Part shown: one piece after another, positions 33,030 to 44,400 of the stretch
How positions within the stretch are numbered: the first letter of the stretch is position 1
Layout of the letters: each line of letters starts with the position of its first letter
NCBI GenBank assembly: GCA_916700875.1
Contig: CAKAKS010000074.1
Coordinates: 1,413,732 to 1,477,731, forward strand
From: Sebastes aleutianus
Taxonomy: Eukaryota; Chordata; Actinopteri; Perciformes; Sebastidae
Direction: 5' to 3'
Length of the DNA: 64,000 nt
Notes under the pieces: generated by a model
The model's input: only the letters and a program-made list of their open reading frames with translations
The model's database searches: none
Told to the model about the DNA's origin: nothing
Translations under genes and position numbers: made by a program

Positions 33030-33502
33030 AAAATGACAGAGACATTTTTAAGGTCTCGCAGACGATTTATAAAGTTACTTTTTGCAAATATTTAGACTTT
33101 TTTTTGAAGGGATACACACATTTACAGAGGCACTTTGTCCAATGTGAGTGCTGTCCGGATTACCGTGGGCCCTCGTGGTAATCTGGACACCTTCTTTACT
33201 GTATTTGTTTTTCAAAATTTCTCCCAAACGGTTTGCCCAAAATGTGTCACTCATACTTTGGTATGTGAGTAAGACCCGCCCCCAGAGATAAACAGATAAG
33301 CCAACCAAGTTTGTGTCTTTCCACACATTGATATCTGACGGGGCTTTTTCTGTGCTAAGTGTCCCGAAACACCGTAAATTTACGTTGCATTTAGGGACTT
33401 TTGGAGCTAATGCTGCGAGCTACTGTCATTGGAAAAGAGTTGGTTTACAGGTTGGATCAGTTTTAAAATCTACTCTCAAGATTACCAACCGTAGCTTTAA
33501 GT
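33030..33502 (-). repeat. Candidate dispersed repeat ending ACCGTAGCTTTAAG
   Basis: The right end, GTTGGTTTACAGGTTGGATC and ATTACCAACCGTAGCTTTAA, resembles a common teleost dispersed element. Only one copy is in this window, so the call rests on recollection of the family and the borders are approximate. Confidence 0.35.
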
Positions 33503-33657
33503 CATACTGAATAAGCTGAACTTTGCACTTCTTGCTCCATCACATGGACACATAGAACGAACAAACCGCTGTATGTCTTACACCCGTACCAAGAGCTGTT
33601 CTTCTATATACATATTAAATATTTATTTCAGACCTGGACTTAAGGCATCATCACTTC

Positions 33658-33681
33658 GTGTGTGTGTGTGTGTGTGTGTGT
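33658..33681. repeat. (GT)n microsatellite
   Basis: About 12 GT units. Confidence 0.9.
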
Positions 33682-34560
33682 TTGCGTGCAGCGCTGCAGA
33701 AAATAGCAGCTCGCTGGTCAGCAGCTCGGAATGCGCCGCGAATCCCGAGTCAAAAAAAGTGAACGCCGCCAGAGGACAATGTGAAAATTGGTCGGGAATA
33801 TAACAAAGTTTTTGGCTTCTTGAGTAAGCACATATGCTGCTGTTGCTGTGGGCAAGCTGTGAAATATATGAGCTGTTTGTGATGCATTTAAAGGCAAAGC
33901 AGAAATACATTTCACACAAGAGAACACTGTAGATTTCTGCAGCCTGGGGGGGGTCTTGACAGGCTGCCATATGAATACAGAAGATGAGAAGAATAAATCA
34001 ACTTTCAAAAGGAAAATACCGTTTTGTAAATAACATATTCACGGAGGGTAAAAGAGATCTGCTACGTTATATGATTCTGTAAATGTTTTATTCTCAGTAT
34101 GGAACATCTCGTGTGTTACTTGTTGTTAAACGAGAGTCTGTTAAAAGCTGAGCCATCAGAAGGTGAAGAATCTGGTGATTTATCAACAGGACATGGGCCG
34201 GCATCGGGAGGCAGATGCTAATGAGAAATTGATGTATCGCCAAACGACATAAACAAGAACATAAACTCCACCGCCGCATTAAATGGAAGCTGAGTTACAC
34301 AGATCCTGTATATGCTGCACTATTGGTTCTCAAACTCTTCCTGTGATGTCGCCCCCCCGGTGTGAGATCACGTTATGAGATTGAAAAGTTAATTAGCCTT
34401 CGAACAAAATATATTTGACATCATTGTGGGTTTTAATGTCAATCTGATATGATTTCCAATTAAAAATGTCTTTTCTTCTATAATGACGAAAACCAAACTG
34501 CATCATGTCGTGTTACTGCAGCGACACGAGTCAGCATTTACTTTGTCAACAACGCAGTGC
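33682..34560. other. No gene seen (intronic); hAT-like end at about 34324
   Basis: TTGGTTCTCAAACTCTTCCT near 34324 resembles a hAT terminus, but no partner end was found. A 115-codon minus frame at 33623-33970 has no domain signal. Confidence 0.35.
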
Positions 34561-35045
34561 AGATATATATAAGGTATATAAGTTAACACCATTCATTGTC
34601 TATGTAAGCAGCCCGTGCAATGCATTCTGGTAGCGTGGCGGCGCGATCAGAGAGATGGAGCATCACGACGGCCGTTCCTCATTTGCATAAAGTTGAGGTC
34701 CAGGCTACTTTATGCAAATCACGGGCATCCGACACGACACACCGCCTCTCAAAACTCCCGAGAATCTTTTAAACTAAAGTTGTCGATCTAAAATAAAGAC
34801 AGATTCATTAACTGCACAGATTATTTCTCGCCTCAAATGTTTTCAGAAACACATTTCGGTGAACTACTTTCGTGAAATAAGAGAATAAAGTTTCCAAACG
34901 AGCCGCCATGTTGTTTCCTGTTTGAAAGCTTTGGAGCAGCAGCCCACGGAGGGAAAGCGTTCATCCAATCAGGAGCCGAGTGTGTTGTGTCTCGTGGCAG
35001 CCCACCAAGAGTCCCCTTGTGATAAAAAGCGCCCCGGTGGACACG
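34561..35045. repeat. Candidate dispersed repeat with octamer palindrome
   Basis: GTCTATGTAAGCAGCCCGTG through AAGCGCCCCGGTGGACACGT looks like a mid-age dispersed repeat by its CpG-decayed composition and its position beside other elements. It holds the inverted octamer pair at 34681-34719. Only one copy in the window, so the call is tentative. Confidence 0.3.
34681..34719. promoter_or_regulatory. Inverted pair of octamer (POU-type) motifs
   Basis: ATTTGCATAAAGT and ACTTTATGCAAAT are perfect 13-base inverted repeats separated by 13 bases. Each contains the octamer ATTTGCAT/ATGCAAAT recognised by POU-domain factors. Functional use is unproven. Confidence 0.5.
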
Positions 35046-35047
35046 TA

Positions 35048-35602
35048 CCATAAATAACGCTCCAAACTTACGCTAAATTTTGTCGAGGAAAAGCTGTCAT
35101 GTCCATGTTCAAAGGGTTCCCTTGACCTCTGACCTCCAGATCAGTGAATGTAAATGGGTTCTATGGGTACCCACGAGTCTCCCCTTTACAGACATGCCCA
35201 CTTTATGATAATCACATGCAGTTTGGGGCAAGTCATAGTCAAGTCAGCACACTGACACACTGACAGCTGTTGTTGCCTGCTGGGCTGCAGTTTGACATGT
35301 TATGATTGGAGCATATTGTTTTATGCTAAATGCAGTACCTGTGAGGGTTTCTGGATCAATATCTGTCATTGATTTGTGTTGTTAATTGATTTACAATAAT
35401 AAATATATATATACATTTGCATAAAGCAGTACATTTGTCCACTCCCATGTTGATTAAATACTTGACAAATCTCCCTTTAAGGTTCATTTTGAACAGATAA
35501 CAAAATGTGTAGTTAATTTGTGATTAATCAGGATTAATTATGGACAATCATGCGATTAATCGCAATTGAATTAAATACTTTAATCGCTTGACAGCCCTAA
35601 TT
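35048..35602 (-). mobile_element. AGGGCTGTCAA family, near-complete left half
   Basis: Reverse orientation, from AATAACGCTCCAAACTTACG through GGGTACCCACGAGTCTCCCC and ACAGCTGTTGTTGCCTGCTG to the terminus TTGACAGCCCTAA at 35602. It retains the ATTAATCGCAATTG subterminal stretch, which helps define the family end. Confidence 0.88.
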
Positions 35603-36009
35603 CATATTGATCAGTACATGACTGCATTACTGAACCACCATAACAAGTAACTGCACTTCTTGCAAATTGAAATAAGTCGTGTTGCACAGGCATTGCACCA
35701 GTTTCTAACTTATTATATTATTATTTTACTTTTTTGGTGATAATTAGTAGAAAGTTGGAAACATTGATGTGACACTGTTCTGTGCAAGTTTTGACTTTTT
35801 TCCTTGAAATCTTCCACTCGCTCCCTCTGAGAGCGACGCCACTCGCTCTGTGCTGAGTCGGGGCTCATTGATAATCTTGTGGCAGAACGGGAGCGGGAGA
35901 TATTGTTTACTGGAGCAGAACAAATTAGAATTAATTTTCTTGAACTGTTGCCAAGAAGTTGTTGATCTACGAGGAACGAGTTTAAAGGTTTCACAGAGTT
36001 TTCGTTGTA
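35603..36009. other. No gene seen (intronic)
   Basis: Overlapping short minus frames without domain signal. Confidence 0.4.
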
Positions 36010-36815
36010 AACGCACACGGCCGACATGTCTCACCATATGTACATCGTTAAATGTGCTCTATACGATATCCAGAGCGTTAATATAGCAGCAAACAGCTAT
36101 CGTCTATGTAGAGATATAGAGGAGTAATGTCTACCTGAGCAGAGAATGAAGTCTCTCTCCCTCTGTGTGTTGTAATCAGAGCTTCTCTGTGCTTTGTTGA
36201 CATCGCCGGGCTGGCCATATGTGCCTTTTAGTGCATGTGAGCGTGCCCCACTGGCTAGTTTACGGCCGCCGCTCTGCACTGCTCTCATATGGCGGTTACA
36301 GCTGATAAAAGCGTCTCAACTGACGGCGGCATCGTTGTGGAAGCGTAACGCGCCTAACCTCCGGTTTCCCCCCTGGTTAACACTGTAAGCTCCGTTAGCA
36401 CCGTTAGCAAAGACCATATATTGCTAAGAAGTGAATGTCAATTGTTCGTTCCATTGCAACATCAGCGCCCAGCAGCAGAGCTACTCTTCCGCCATTTTGG
36501 ACTAAAACGTCAGCCTAAAAAGTGCCGTACAAAAGTAAAACTAAATTACTTCTATTCTGTTGTCATATTCTACCGAACTGGCCCTTTGTTGAACATTAAA
36601 ATATTATAAATATAATCAGCGTTTTCAGTCCAAAATGGCGGCAGCGGCTGTTGTCAAAGAAAACACCAGAGTTTCGTCTCTTTGCTTCTATACTCTTTGC
36701 CGTTAACTAGCTGCCGGCTCAGCTGTCGCCGTATTGAGAGCCATGCAGAGGCAATAGAAATGCTCTGAGGTTCAAATTAAGCACCTTTATGGCCGCAACA
36801 AACATGCTTAAAAAA
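36010..36815. repeat. Candidate dispersed repeat
   Basis: The stretch with GTTAATATAGCAGCAAACAG, TATGTAGAGATATAGAGGAG and CGCCATTTTGGAC / TCCAAAATGGCGG resembles an old teleost repeat. GCCATTTTGGACT...AGTCCAAAATGGC at 36492-36635 is an inverted pair. Borders not defined. Confidence 0.35.
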
Positions 36816-37154
36816 CGACTTTTTTTGAACCCGCTATAGTTTCCATTATCTTTCAGTTGTCTTCTTTATTGGTGTGTTTCTGCCTTTAGCACCAAAAACG
36901 ACTTACTTTGTACTCCAGTCGTCAGATTTCTCTCGTTCCCCTCCTGTTTTTAAAGAGCTGATCTAAACTGCCGTGAGCTTGTTGTGATATTATTTGAGTA
37001 ATATTTGACATGATGTGGCTGACTGTAGTCTCGACTGACGCTGTGCTGTGAGAGAAATAAAACTGAACATGCAAAAACACTTCTTCATGCTTTCCGTTTA
37101 AAGTGGAAAAAGTAGGGGGGGCTGCCGCTAATGATCAAATGATCACTGTCATTA
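36816..37154. other. No gene seen (intronic)
   Basis: No exon or defined repeat. Confidence 0.4.
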
Positions 37155-37640
37155 TCCATAAATCTCAATTTCTCAATTAATCACTCTGTCGATAAAACTG
37201 TCAGACAATTGTGAAACATGCCCATAATTTCCCCGAGGGGCGGCTGAGGCTCACGTCGTCCACTAATCTGAAGAAGATGGGCAGTTCGATCCCCGGCTGC
37301 TCGTGTCCTTGAGCAAGATACTGAACCCCAAACTGCCGTTGATGTGTGAGTGAGCGCTTCGATTAGATCCTGATGAGCAGGTTGGAACTTTACATGGCAG
37401 ACTGTGCCCTCAGTGTGTGAATGAAAGGCTGAATGTTGACTTGTAGTGTAAAGACTAGAAAGGTGCTGCTTTATAAATGTAAGTCCATTCACCATTTCCC
37501 AACGCCCGACGATCATCAGTCCAAAACCCAAAGAGATTCAGTTTACTATCTGACACCTTTGAGAAGCTAAACGAGAGAATACTTTGTACTTTTTGCTTGA
37601 AAAATGAAGAATGAATTGATTATCGTAGTAGTCGCTGATG
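37155..37640 (-). mobile_element. GCAACGATTA-type element split by a SINE
   Basis: The left part (37155-37233) has TTCTCAATTAATCACTCTGT. The right part (37512-37640) resumes with CAGTCCAAAACCCAAAGAGA, TTCAGTTTACTATCTGACAC and GCTTGAAAAATGAAGAATGA. These blocks are contiguous in typical family members, so the SINE between them is a later insertion. Confidence 0.65.
37234..37502 (+). mobile_element. tRNA-derived SINE, about 270 bp
   Basis: The B-box-like CAGTTCGATCCCCGGCTGC lies at 37282-37300, followed by the body TGTCCTTGAGCAAGATACTG then AACCCCAAACTG. The 3' region has TTGACTTGTAGTGTAAAGAC, GCTGCTTTATAAATGTAAGT and CCATTCACCATTT. This is the layout of a common teleost tRNA-SINE. The A-box half is shortened. 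Confidence 0.8.
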
Positions 37641-37643
37641 ATT

Positions 37644-38012
37644 GGCATGGAGAGGAGGTCGTGTTGCTCTGGCTCTACCTATCTGGCGTGGAGAGGAGGT
37701 TGTGTCGCTCTGGCTCTACCTATCTGGTGTGGAGAGGAGGTTGCGTTGCTCTGGCTCTATCTGGTTGGCGTGGAGAGGAGGTCATGTTGCCCTGGCTTTA
37801 CCTATCTGGCGTGGAGAGGAGGTCATGTTGCCCTGGCTTTACCTATCTGGCGTGGAGAGGAGGTTGTGTTGCTCTGGCTCTATCTGGTTGGCGTGGAGAG
37901 GAGGTCATGTTGCTCTGGCTTTACCTATCTGGCGTGGAGAGGAGGTTGTGTTGCTCTGGCTCTACCTGTTTGGCGTGGAGAGGAGGTCGTGTTGCTACGG
38001 TTCTACCTGTTT
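37644..38012. repeat. Minisatellite: nine 41-bp units
   Basis: Unit starts (GGCGTGGAGAGGAGG) fall at 37644, 37685, 37726, 37767, 37808, 37849, 37890, 37931 and 37972, exactly 41 bases apart, and a tenth partial unit starts at 38013. Two unit types differ at the 3' end (ACCTATCT versus ATCTGGTT). Because 41 is not a multiple of three and the unit lacks stops, all three plus frames stay open for about 140 codons; this is not evidence of coding. Confidence 0.95.
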
Positions 38013-38029
38013 GGCAAAGCCGGGAAGCT

Positions 38030-39076
38030 GCTTGTACGGATTGAGGCAAATTTGTGATTTTGGGCTCTACAAATAAAATATACTTGACTTAATTTTCTGA
38101 CTAATGAAATGAATTCACTCAGCGTTTGAACTGTAGTTCGGTTTTTATTCCCTTTTTTTGTCATCATCTTTGAGGACTTGGCGTTCAGTGTGAGCTCCCG
38201 TGTTGCAGGAGGAGTTTTGTCTGCAGGAAGGAGGATTAAAACACGAAGTCTGAGCTAATGAGACATACAAGATTATTAAAACTTCACAGCTTAATGTGGC
38301 CATTTGAATTTTAAGCTGCCGAAAAAGTTGCTTCTCGTAGTGGGAGGAGAGATGGAGTCACTGCTTTACCTCTTTACTCTCATTCTCTGAGGTTTACAAC
38401 GGTTTGTAAGCATGCAACCAAAGTAAACAGATAATTAGCAACAACTGGAACATGTGTATTTTAGTGTGACAGACAAACAGAGAAGTGGATTGTTGTGAAT
38501 ATTGGTTTGGGATTTTTCTATCTCTATATATTTAAATACTTTATTCGTTGTGAAACTGGGTCACCATTGACATGCATTTCATCAACTGCTGTTGAATCCA
38601 AGGTGACTACAGCGTCCTCAGCAGAGGAACAAGCTGCTTTTAAGAGCCACATTTACCTTTTGATAAAAATCTTTCTGTATTCAGATTGAAGCAGGAAGCT
38701 GGTGAGACGTAATAACTGAGACGCCTGCTTAGTCTTAAACTATTTATTATCTCTAATTATTGATGGTTTAGGAACAATGGGCCTTGTAAGGGCAAATTAT
38801 GCACATATTTATATTTGGTAAAATTGTTTACGTTGGCATGACATATCACCAGTTACAGTTTTCATATAGTTTAAATAGCCACCATGTATGATTATATTGT
38901 TTACCATTTTCTTGTTATAAAGTGCTAGAATAGATATTTTATTATTTACGATGGATAGAGTGCCGTAAGCTAGCTTTGAAGAAGGCTTTTGGAAGATGCT
39001 GTGAAGTCTGCGTAGGTGTGGTGTCATATAGCGTACACTATTATAGTGTACAGTGATAGTGTGATAAAGTTTATCG
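38030..39076. other. No gene seen (intronic)
   Basis: About 1 kb without exon or recognised repeat. Confidence 0.45.
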
Positions 39077-39614
39077 TTCACCAATCAGCCATAACATCAG
39101 GTCAGCACGGTGCACCCTGAGCGGTCCCCATTCACAACAAACTGCTCCTCACTGTGTGTTCTGACACCTTTCTATCACAACCAACATGAACTGTTTCAGC
39201 AGTTTGAGCTCCAGTAGCTCTTCTGTTGGATCGGACAACACGGGCCAGCCTTCACTCCCCACGTGCATCAATGAGCCTCGGGTCTGACCCTGTCGCCGGT
39301 TCACCGGTTTTCCTTCCTTGGACCACTTTAGGTCGGTCCTGACCACTGCAGACCGGGAACATCCCACAAGAGCTGCAGTTCTGGAGATGCTCTGACGCAG
39401 TCGACTAGACAGCACTATCTGGCCCTCAAAATCAAAGTCACTCACATCCTTACGCTGGCCTATTTATTATGCTTCCAACACAAAGTTCAAAATGTTCAAA
39501 ATGTTCACTTGCTGTCTAATATATCCCCCCCACTGCCAGGTGCCACGGTAACCAGATAATCCATGTTCTTCACTTCACCTGTCAGTGGTCTGAATGTTAT
39601 GGCTGATCGGTGTA
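39077..39614 (-). mobile_element. Tc1/mariner-type element, about 538 bp, internally deleted
   Basis: The ends TTCACCAATCAGCCATAACA and ATGTTATGGCTGATCGGTGT are the same TIRs as at 13566-14230. The transposase C-terminal half is entirely missing; only the N-terminal third is left. This deletion differs from that in the other copy. Confidence 0.88.
39149..39448 (-). pseudogene. Tc1-type transposase, N-terminal HTH remnant
   Basis: A 98-codon minus frame holds QSISRTAALVGCSRSAVV, the paired-type helix-turn-helix that binds the TIR, then KWSKEGKPVNRRQGQTRG, the linker before the second DNA-binding helix. After about residue 60 the frame drifts out of register with the family. The DDE catalytic domain is absent. 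Not expected to transpose; a DNA-binding-only peptide could in principle be encoded, but no promoter is evident. Confidence 0.85.
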
Positions 39615-39710
39615 TATGGAACATCAAGTTGGTAGTGGACCGGGCGAGAACTTTAACCCCCCAAAACTGAAACTGACTCTTTAGAGGAGGAGGAAATGAC
39701 TGTTATTATC

Positions 39711-39797
39711 CTAAAGTTATGACTTTATTCTCGTAATATTACGACTTTTTTCTCGTAAAGTTATGACTTTATTCTCATTAAATTCTCATAATCTCCG
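39711..39797 (-). repeat. Core fragment of the foldback hAT-type MITE
   Basis: Only the hairpin core remains: AAAGTTATGACTTTATTCTC, GTAATATTACGACTTTTTTC and another unit, without either terminus. Confidence 0.75.
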
Positions 39798-40921
39798 TGC
39801 TCTATAAAGCTTTGTTTGCCTCTATAAGTTATTAAGCACCACTGTTGACTTATTTACTTATTTAAAGCTCTCCGTTAGCATACAGGTCCACTGTGTAGAA
39901 CAGTGTTGGTATTCACCCGGATGGATGAGATCTAACTCTGCTCCTCCTGGCTCCGTCCATTTGAGAGCAGATGATAACATTTCTCTCTCTGGGATCGTAC
40001 CCGGTGTGTAAATGGAGGCCATCTATCATTCAGCTGAAGCCATTTCCCCGCCAGCTGCAGGACCCGTCCTCTGGACTGGCTGGACCGCCGCTCATCCATT
40101 ATATCACGGTGGAACCTAAAGGCTCATTGTGGAACAACAACCTGGAATTGCAATTCAACGCCAGTCAGTTATCAGCGAGGCAGACGGGGGCCGATGTACA
40201 TGATGTAGGTGATGCTGAAGCTGCTACGCCAGTGATGATGTGTTCACTCATTAACATGGTAACTGCTGCGGGGGGGATATTTTGTGGAGGACATGATAAA
40301 CACAGCAAATGAGGAAATGCTTCAGTTCCACAGACGTACGCAGATGTTTCCCTCCTCTTCATCATTTCTCCTGAGAGACAAATGAGCTCTTTTTGTTTGC
40401 CAGTGTTTTGAACTTTGACTAAAAGGAGTCAGAGCAGCTGCCATCTCTGAGCAGTTCGTATGAACAAGCTGTTTTATGATCATCGCTTGGCACGTCTCGG
40501 TCCTGTCTGTTGACTCTCCGTCTCACAGCTCCACCAGACCTCCGCTGTCACTCTGCCAGAGGCCTGCAGTGATTGGAGGGCTTCAGCATTAATCGCGTTA
40601 GCACACACTTTGACGATAATTCTGACACTTTTGCATAGGCAGGGAGAGCTGCTGCATCAAATCAAGTGCTCCTAGTTTCTCACCAAAGTTGCATCAACAA
40701 ATGACTGCATGGTTCGTCTCTCAGTACTTTCTGTCTCCGGCTCACAGCCTCATGTTCATTACAGTACTGATGATGTTCGTCTGAAGAAAAAACAATGTAT
40801 ACTGTAGTTTAATTTCTAATGAATGTAATTTCATAGAAGGTCAAATTAAGCATCAGACCAGACTTGGTATCAGCGGATAGACAATATTAAAGGACTCGGA
40901 TCTGAATCAGGGCGGAAAAAA
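39798..40921. other. No gene seen (intronic)
   Basis: A 113-codon plus frame at 39971-40312 has no recognisable domain, splice context or repeat origin. I do not call it a gene. Confidence 0.4.
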
Positions 40922-41004
40922 ACTTGGGTCATCCCTACTAACTAGTTTATTGAATAGACAAGAAATTGATACTTTGGGAACAGGCTGCCATATAAAAGAT
41001 GTAT

Positions 41005-41035
<31 letters not shown>

Positions 41036-41880
41036 CTTATTTATTTACTTATTTGTTTATTCACTTATTTACTTACTTATTTATTTATTTATTTACTTAT
41101 TTATTTATTTATTTATTTACTCATTTATTTATTTACTTATTTACTTTATTTATTTACTTATTTACTTATTTACTTATTTACTTATTTATTTATGAATTAA
41201 TTAATTAACTTATTTACTTTATTAACTTATTTATTTACTTATTTACTATTTATTTATTCAGGAAGTAAAAAAACTTGGGTCATCCCTACTAACTAGTTTA
41301 TTGAATAGACAAGACATTGATACTTTGGGAACAGGCTGCCATATAAAAGATTTATTTATTTATTTATTTATTTACTTATTTGTTTATTCACTTATTTATT
41401 TATTTATTTACTTATTTAGTTATTTATTTACTTATTTATTTATTTATTTATTTATTAATTAATTAATTAACTTATTTACTTTATTAACTTATTTATTTAC
41501 TTATTTACTATTTATTTATTTATTTACTTATTTATTTATTTACTTATTTACTTATTTATTTATTTACTTATTTACTTTATTTATTTACTTATTTATTTAC
41601 TTATTTATTTATTTATTTACTTATTTATTTTATTAACTTATTTATGTACTTATTTATTTACTTATTTACTATTTATTTATTTATTAACTTATTTATTTAT
41701 TTACTTATTCACTTAATTTATTTACTTATTTACTTATTTATTTATTTATTTACTTATTTACTTTCTTAACTTATTTATTTACTTATTTATTTACTTATTT
41801 ACTATTTATTTATTTATTAACTTATTTATTTACTTATTTACTTATTTACTTTACTTATTAATTTATTTGACATGGACACA
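40922..41880. repeat. (TTTA/CTTA)n array with an internal duplicated unique block
   Basis: About 870 bases of TTTA with CTTA interruptions. The 78-base unique block starting ACTTGGGTCATCCCTACTAA occurs at 40922 and again at 41273 (offset 351), each followed by TTTATTTATT arrays. All Ile/Tyr/Leu/Phe frames here are low-complexity artefacts. Confidence 0.95.
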
Positions 41881-42697
41881 TGTAGGCATTGTTACACTAA
41901 ATTAAAGTTCAACCGATGCAACGTTTATATTGTAATACTTCTAGCCGTAGCTAATTTGCAGACCTTGTCTCTGGTTAGGCTTTTCAGAAAAAATTTAAAT
42001 ACATAATACCACCTCGTACATTACAATCAATTTACATATTATATGCTCGCAGTCAGTAATCAGTGATCACAGGTTTGGTTTAGTTTCAGCCAGTGTTTCA
42101 CCTTTTCATTAAACGTTTTCAGTTTATATGTTAAACTGTTTATTACAGGTTCCCATTTTCATCTAGTTTGGAATATGCTTCATAAATGAACCATAGTTTG
42201 TACACTGCAAGTCACGTGTACATATGTAAACACACACACACACACACAGGAAGTGCCGCAGCCAGCTGCTGACAGCTGTCTTTCTGTCAGATGAAACAGA
42301 CTTTAGACTAAATGATCTCGTCTCCACCAAAAAATAACAAAAGAGTGACGAATGGGAGATGTGACAGGAGACTAATGTGCATCTTTGAGTTGGTGATTTG
42401 TTATCTGTCCCGTAGTTCAGAACCTCTTCAGGTGGTGTTTGAGTGTAAATGAGCTGCAGACTGAAGAATACCTGCAGGTCCACTCACAGAGCTGCTATAT
42501 TAAACCTCTCTCTGAGATGACAGGAGGTTTTCATCTTGACATTTTCAATCAGTGTGTTTTAGAGGCTCGGTCTAACGGCGGTTTGAAAATAATTTCTCTT
42601 TTGTCAAATACTGATTTACCTGCTTGAAGAAAGACACAATATACAGTATATCGAAGTCTTTGAGTCCTTTTATATGATATTAAACATCCGTCTGGGT
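41881..42697. other. No gene seen (intronic); (CA)n at 42231-42249
   Basis: A short CA tract and AT-rich sequence; no exon. Confidence 0.45.
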
Positions 42698-43311
42698 CAG
42701 AGGTCAGCAACCTGCGTCTCTTCAGCTCCTCTCCAGTGGCTCCCTGGGGAGTTTCAAAAATGGAAATGAATAATAAATGAATTTTTTGTTTACATTTTCA
42801 TTTTTATTTATCATTGTTGTAGGTCTATGGTACGACGGAGTATTAGGTCCACATTGAGGAAAAAAAATTAATTTGAGATTTCGAGGAATAAAGTCATAAT
42901 ATTATAAAGTAGTAATTTTACGTGTTATTTTCTTTTTTTCTCGTAAAGTTCCGACTTTTTTTCCGTTAAGTTATGACTTTAGTCTCGTAAAATTATGACT
43001 TTTTTTCTCGTAAAGTTATGACTTTATTCTCGTAAAGTTATGACTTTATTCTCGTAAAGTTATGACTTTATTCTCGTAATATTATGACTTTATTCTCGTA
43101 AAGTTACTACTTTATTCTGCAAATCTCAGATGTTTTTTCCCTCAATGTGGCCCTAATACTCCGTAGTACATTGTCTCTTTGGCCCTCACTGCATTAGACA
43201 CATATATTATATACTTAGACTATAAACTGTGTTACCTTCATCACAATGATCAGATGTTTTGCGGCTCCAGACAGATTTGTCTCTTTTGATAGTAAAGGTT
43301 TCCGACCCCTG
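42698..43311 (-). mobile_element. Foldback hAT-type MITE, copy 4 (614 bp, full length)
   Basis: Reverse orientation, CAGAGGTCAGCAACCTGCGT to AAGGTTTCCGACCCCTG. The flanks GTCTGGGT and CTCTGGTT share TCTGG, consistent with a decayed 8-base duplication. The core holds the longest run of CGTAAAGTTATGACTTTATT units in the family. Confidence 0.9.
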
Positions 43312-44400
43312 CTCTGGTTGACGGCACAGAAAGCTGTCCGTCACTGACGTGAAATGGTTTTGTTTGTATGTTTGTCTTCCTCTTTCCATCTCAGTTTATC
43401 CTGATTATCACACATCTGTATCCCAACTGTACATAGATGTTTTAAGTTGTGATCAAGCATAACTTCAGTAATCTTCCTGAAACCCAGCGACCCCGGAGAG
43501 CTGTTATCTTCTGAAGCCAGATGGATGAATTTGAAGGTGGATGAAAAACAAAATCTACAAATATTCACATGCCTTTTTTTTTCCCTTCAAAGTGGAATGT
43601 TGACTCTGTGTCCTCGACATATATTCATATTTGAGCAACCTATTACCTGCTTATGGAGAAGTAAAAGTGTTGTTCATTACTGAAACGCACACTTGGTCCC
43701 TCTTCTGAAGTCGTTTTTAGTTCTCCTCTCTGAAGACTCTGAGTTGTTCTTTCTCTATTTGAAATCAACTCTTACTTTTGGAGTCTGTGCAGACCTCCGT
43801 TGTGCCCCGTAGCTAAAATGTTCCAAATATTTGTGACATCTCCACCCGTCTGCGCTTCGGGCCAGAAGCTTCCTCCGGGACGTGGAGCCGGTGCGGACGT
43901 ATCGACAGCACAGAGAGATGAGTTCCATTTCATTTCACATCATCCAGCCGACTGAAAACTGGAGCTGCTCTGGAGGCCAAGATTTTCCACTCAGCTTATA
44001 GTTGGATCCTGTGAGTTTCCTCAGGCTTTATCAGAGGTCGAGTGTTTGGTAAAAGGGTGGCTCAAATGACAGCGGCTGTACCGTCTCTGGGTATCAAACA
44101 CACATGCAGCATTTTTTAGATATAAGAATGGATGTATTAATCTCCCGGGTACCAAACTGTCCAAACCGTCCTCATCGGAAAACGTCCGTGTAGTTCGTCT
44201 GTGCAAGCAGCTTGATACGACCATGGATGTATAATAAGAACTGGACACGTCAATTGTGACTGCCTCTGTGGCTTCTAGACGCCGACGGTAACGTTAATAT
44301 TGCCGTTGCTTAGCAGCGGTGTTCTAACAACTCAACCACTTGAACGCCAAGAATATCGTGTACACGACCTCCCATGTTGTAAACACAAGCTCACGAGTTT
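43312..44400. other. No gene seen (intronic)
   Basis: Over 1 kb without exon or recognised repeat. Confidence 0.45.

Noticed and set aside
37282..37300. tRNA gene suggested by a B-box-like GTTCGATCCCC
   Set aside because: No cloverleaf or anticodon arm; the flanking body and tail are those of a tRNA-derived SINE.
37644..38012. CRISPR-like regular array
   Set aside because: The units are contiguous 41-bp near-identical copies without unique spacers, in a vertebrate genome.
37604..38076. Three overlapping repeat-protein frames
   Set aside because: Produced by a stop-free 41-bp minisatellite whose period rotates the frame; three equally open frames argue against coding.
39971..40312. 113-codon plus frame with mixed composition
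   Set aside because: Considered as an exon or small gene, but there is no recognisable domain, codon pattern or flanking splice signal I can defend.
40950..41208. Ile/Tyr/Leu/Phe-rich membrane-like peptides
   Set aside because: Translation of a TTTA tetranucleotide array; no start context or conservation is possible to argue.
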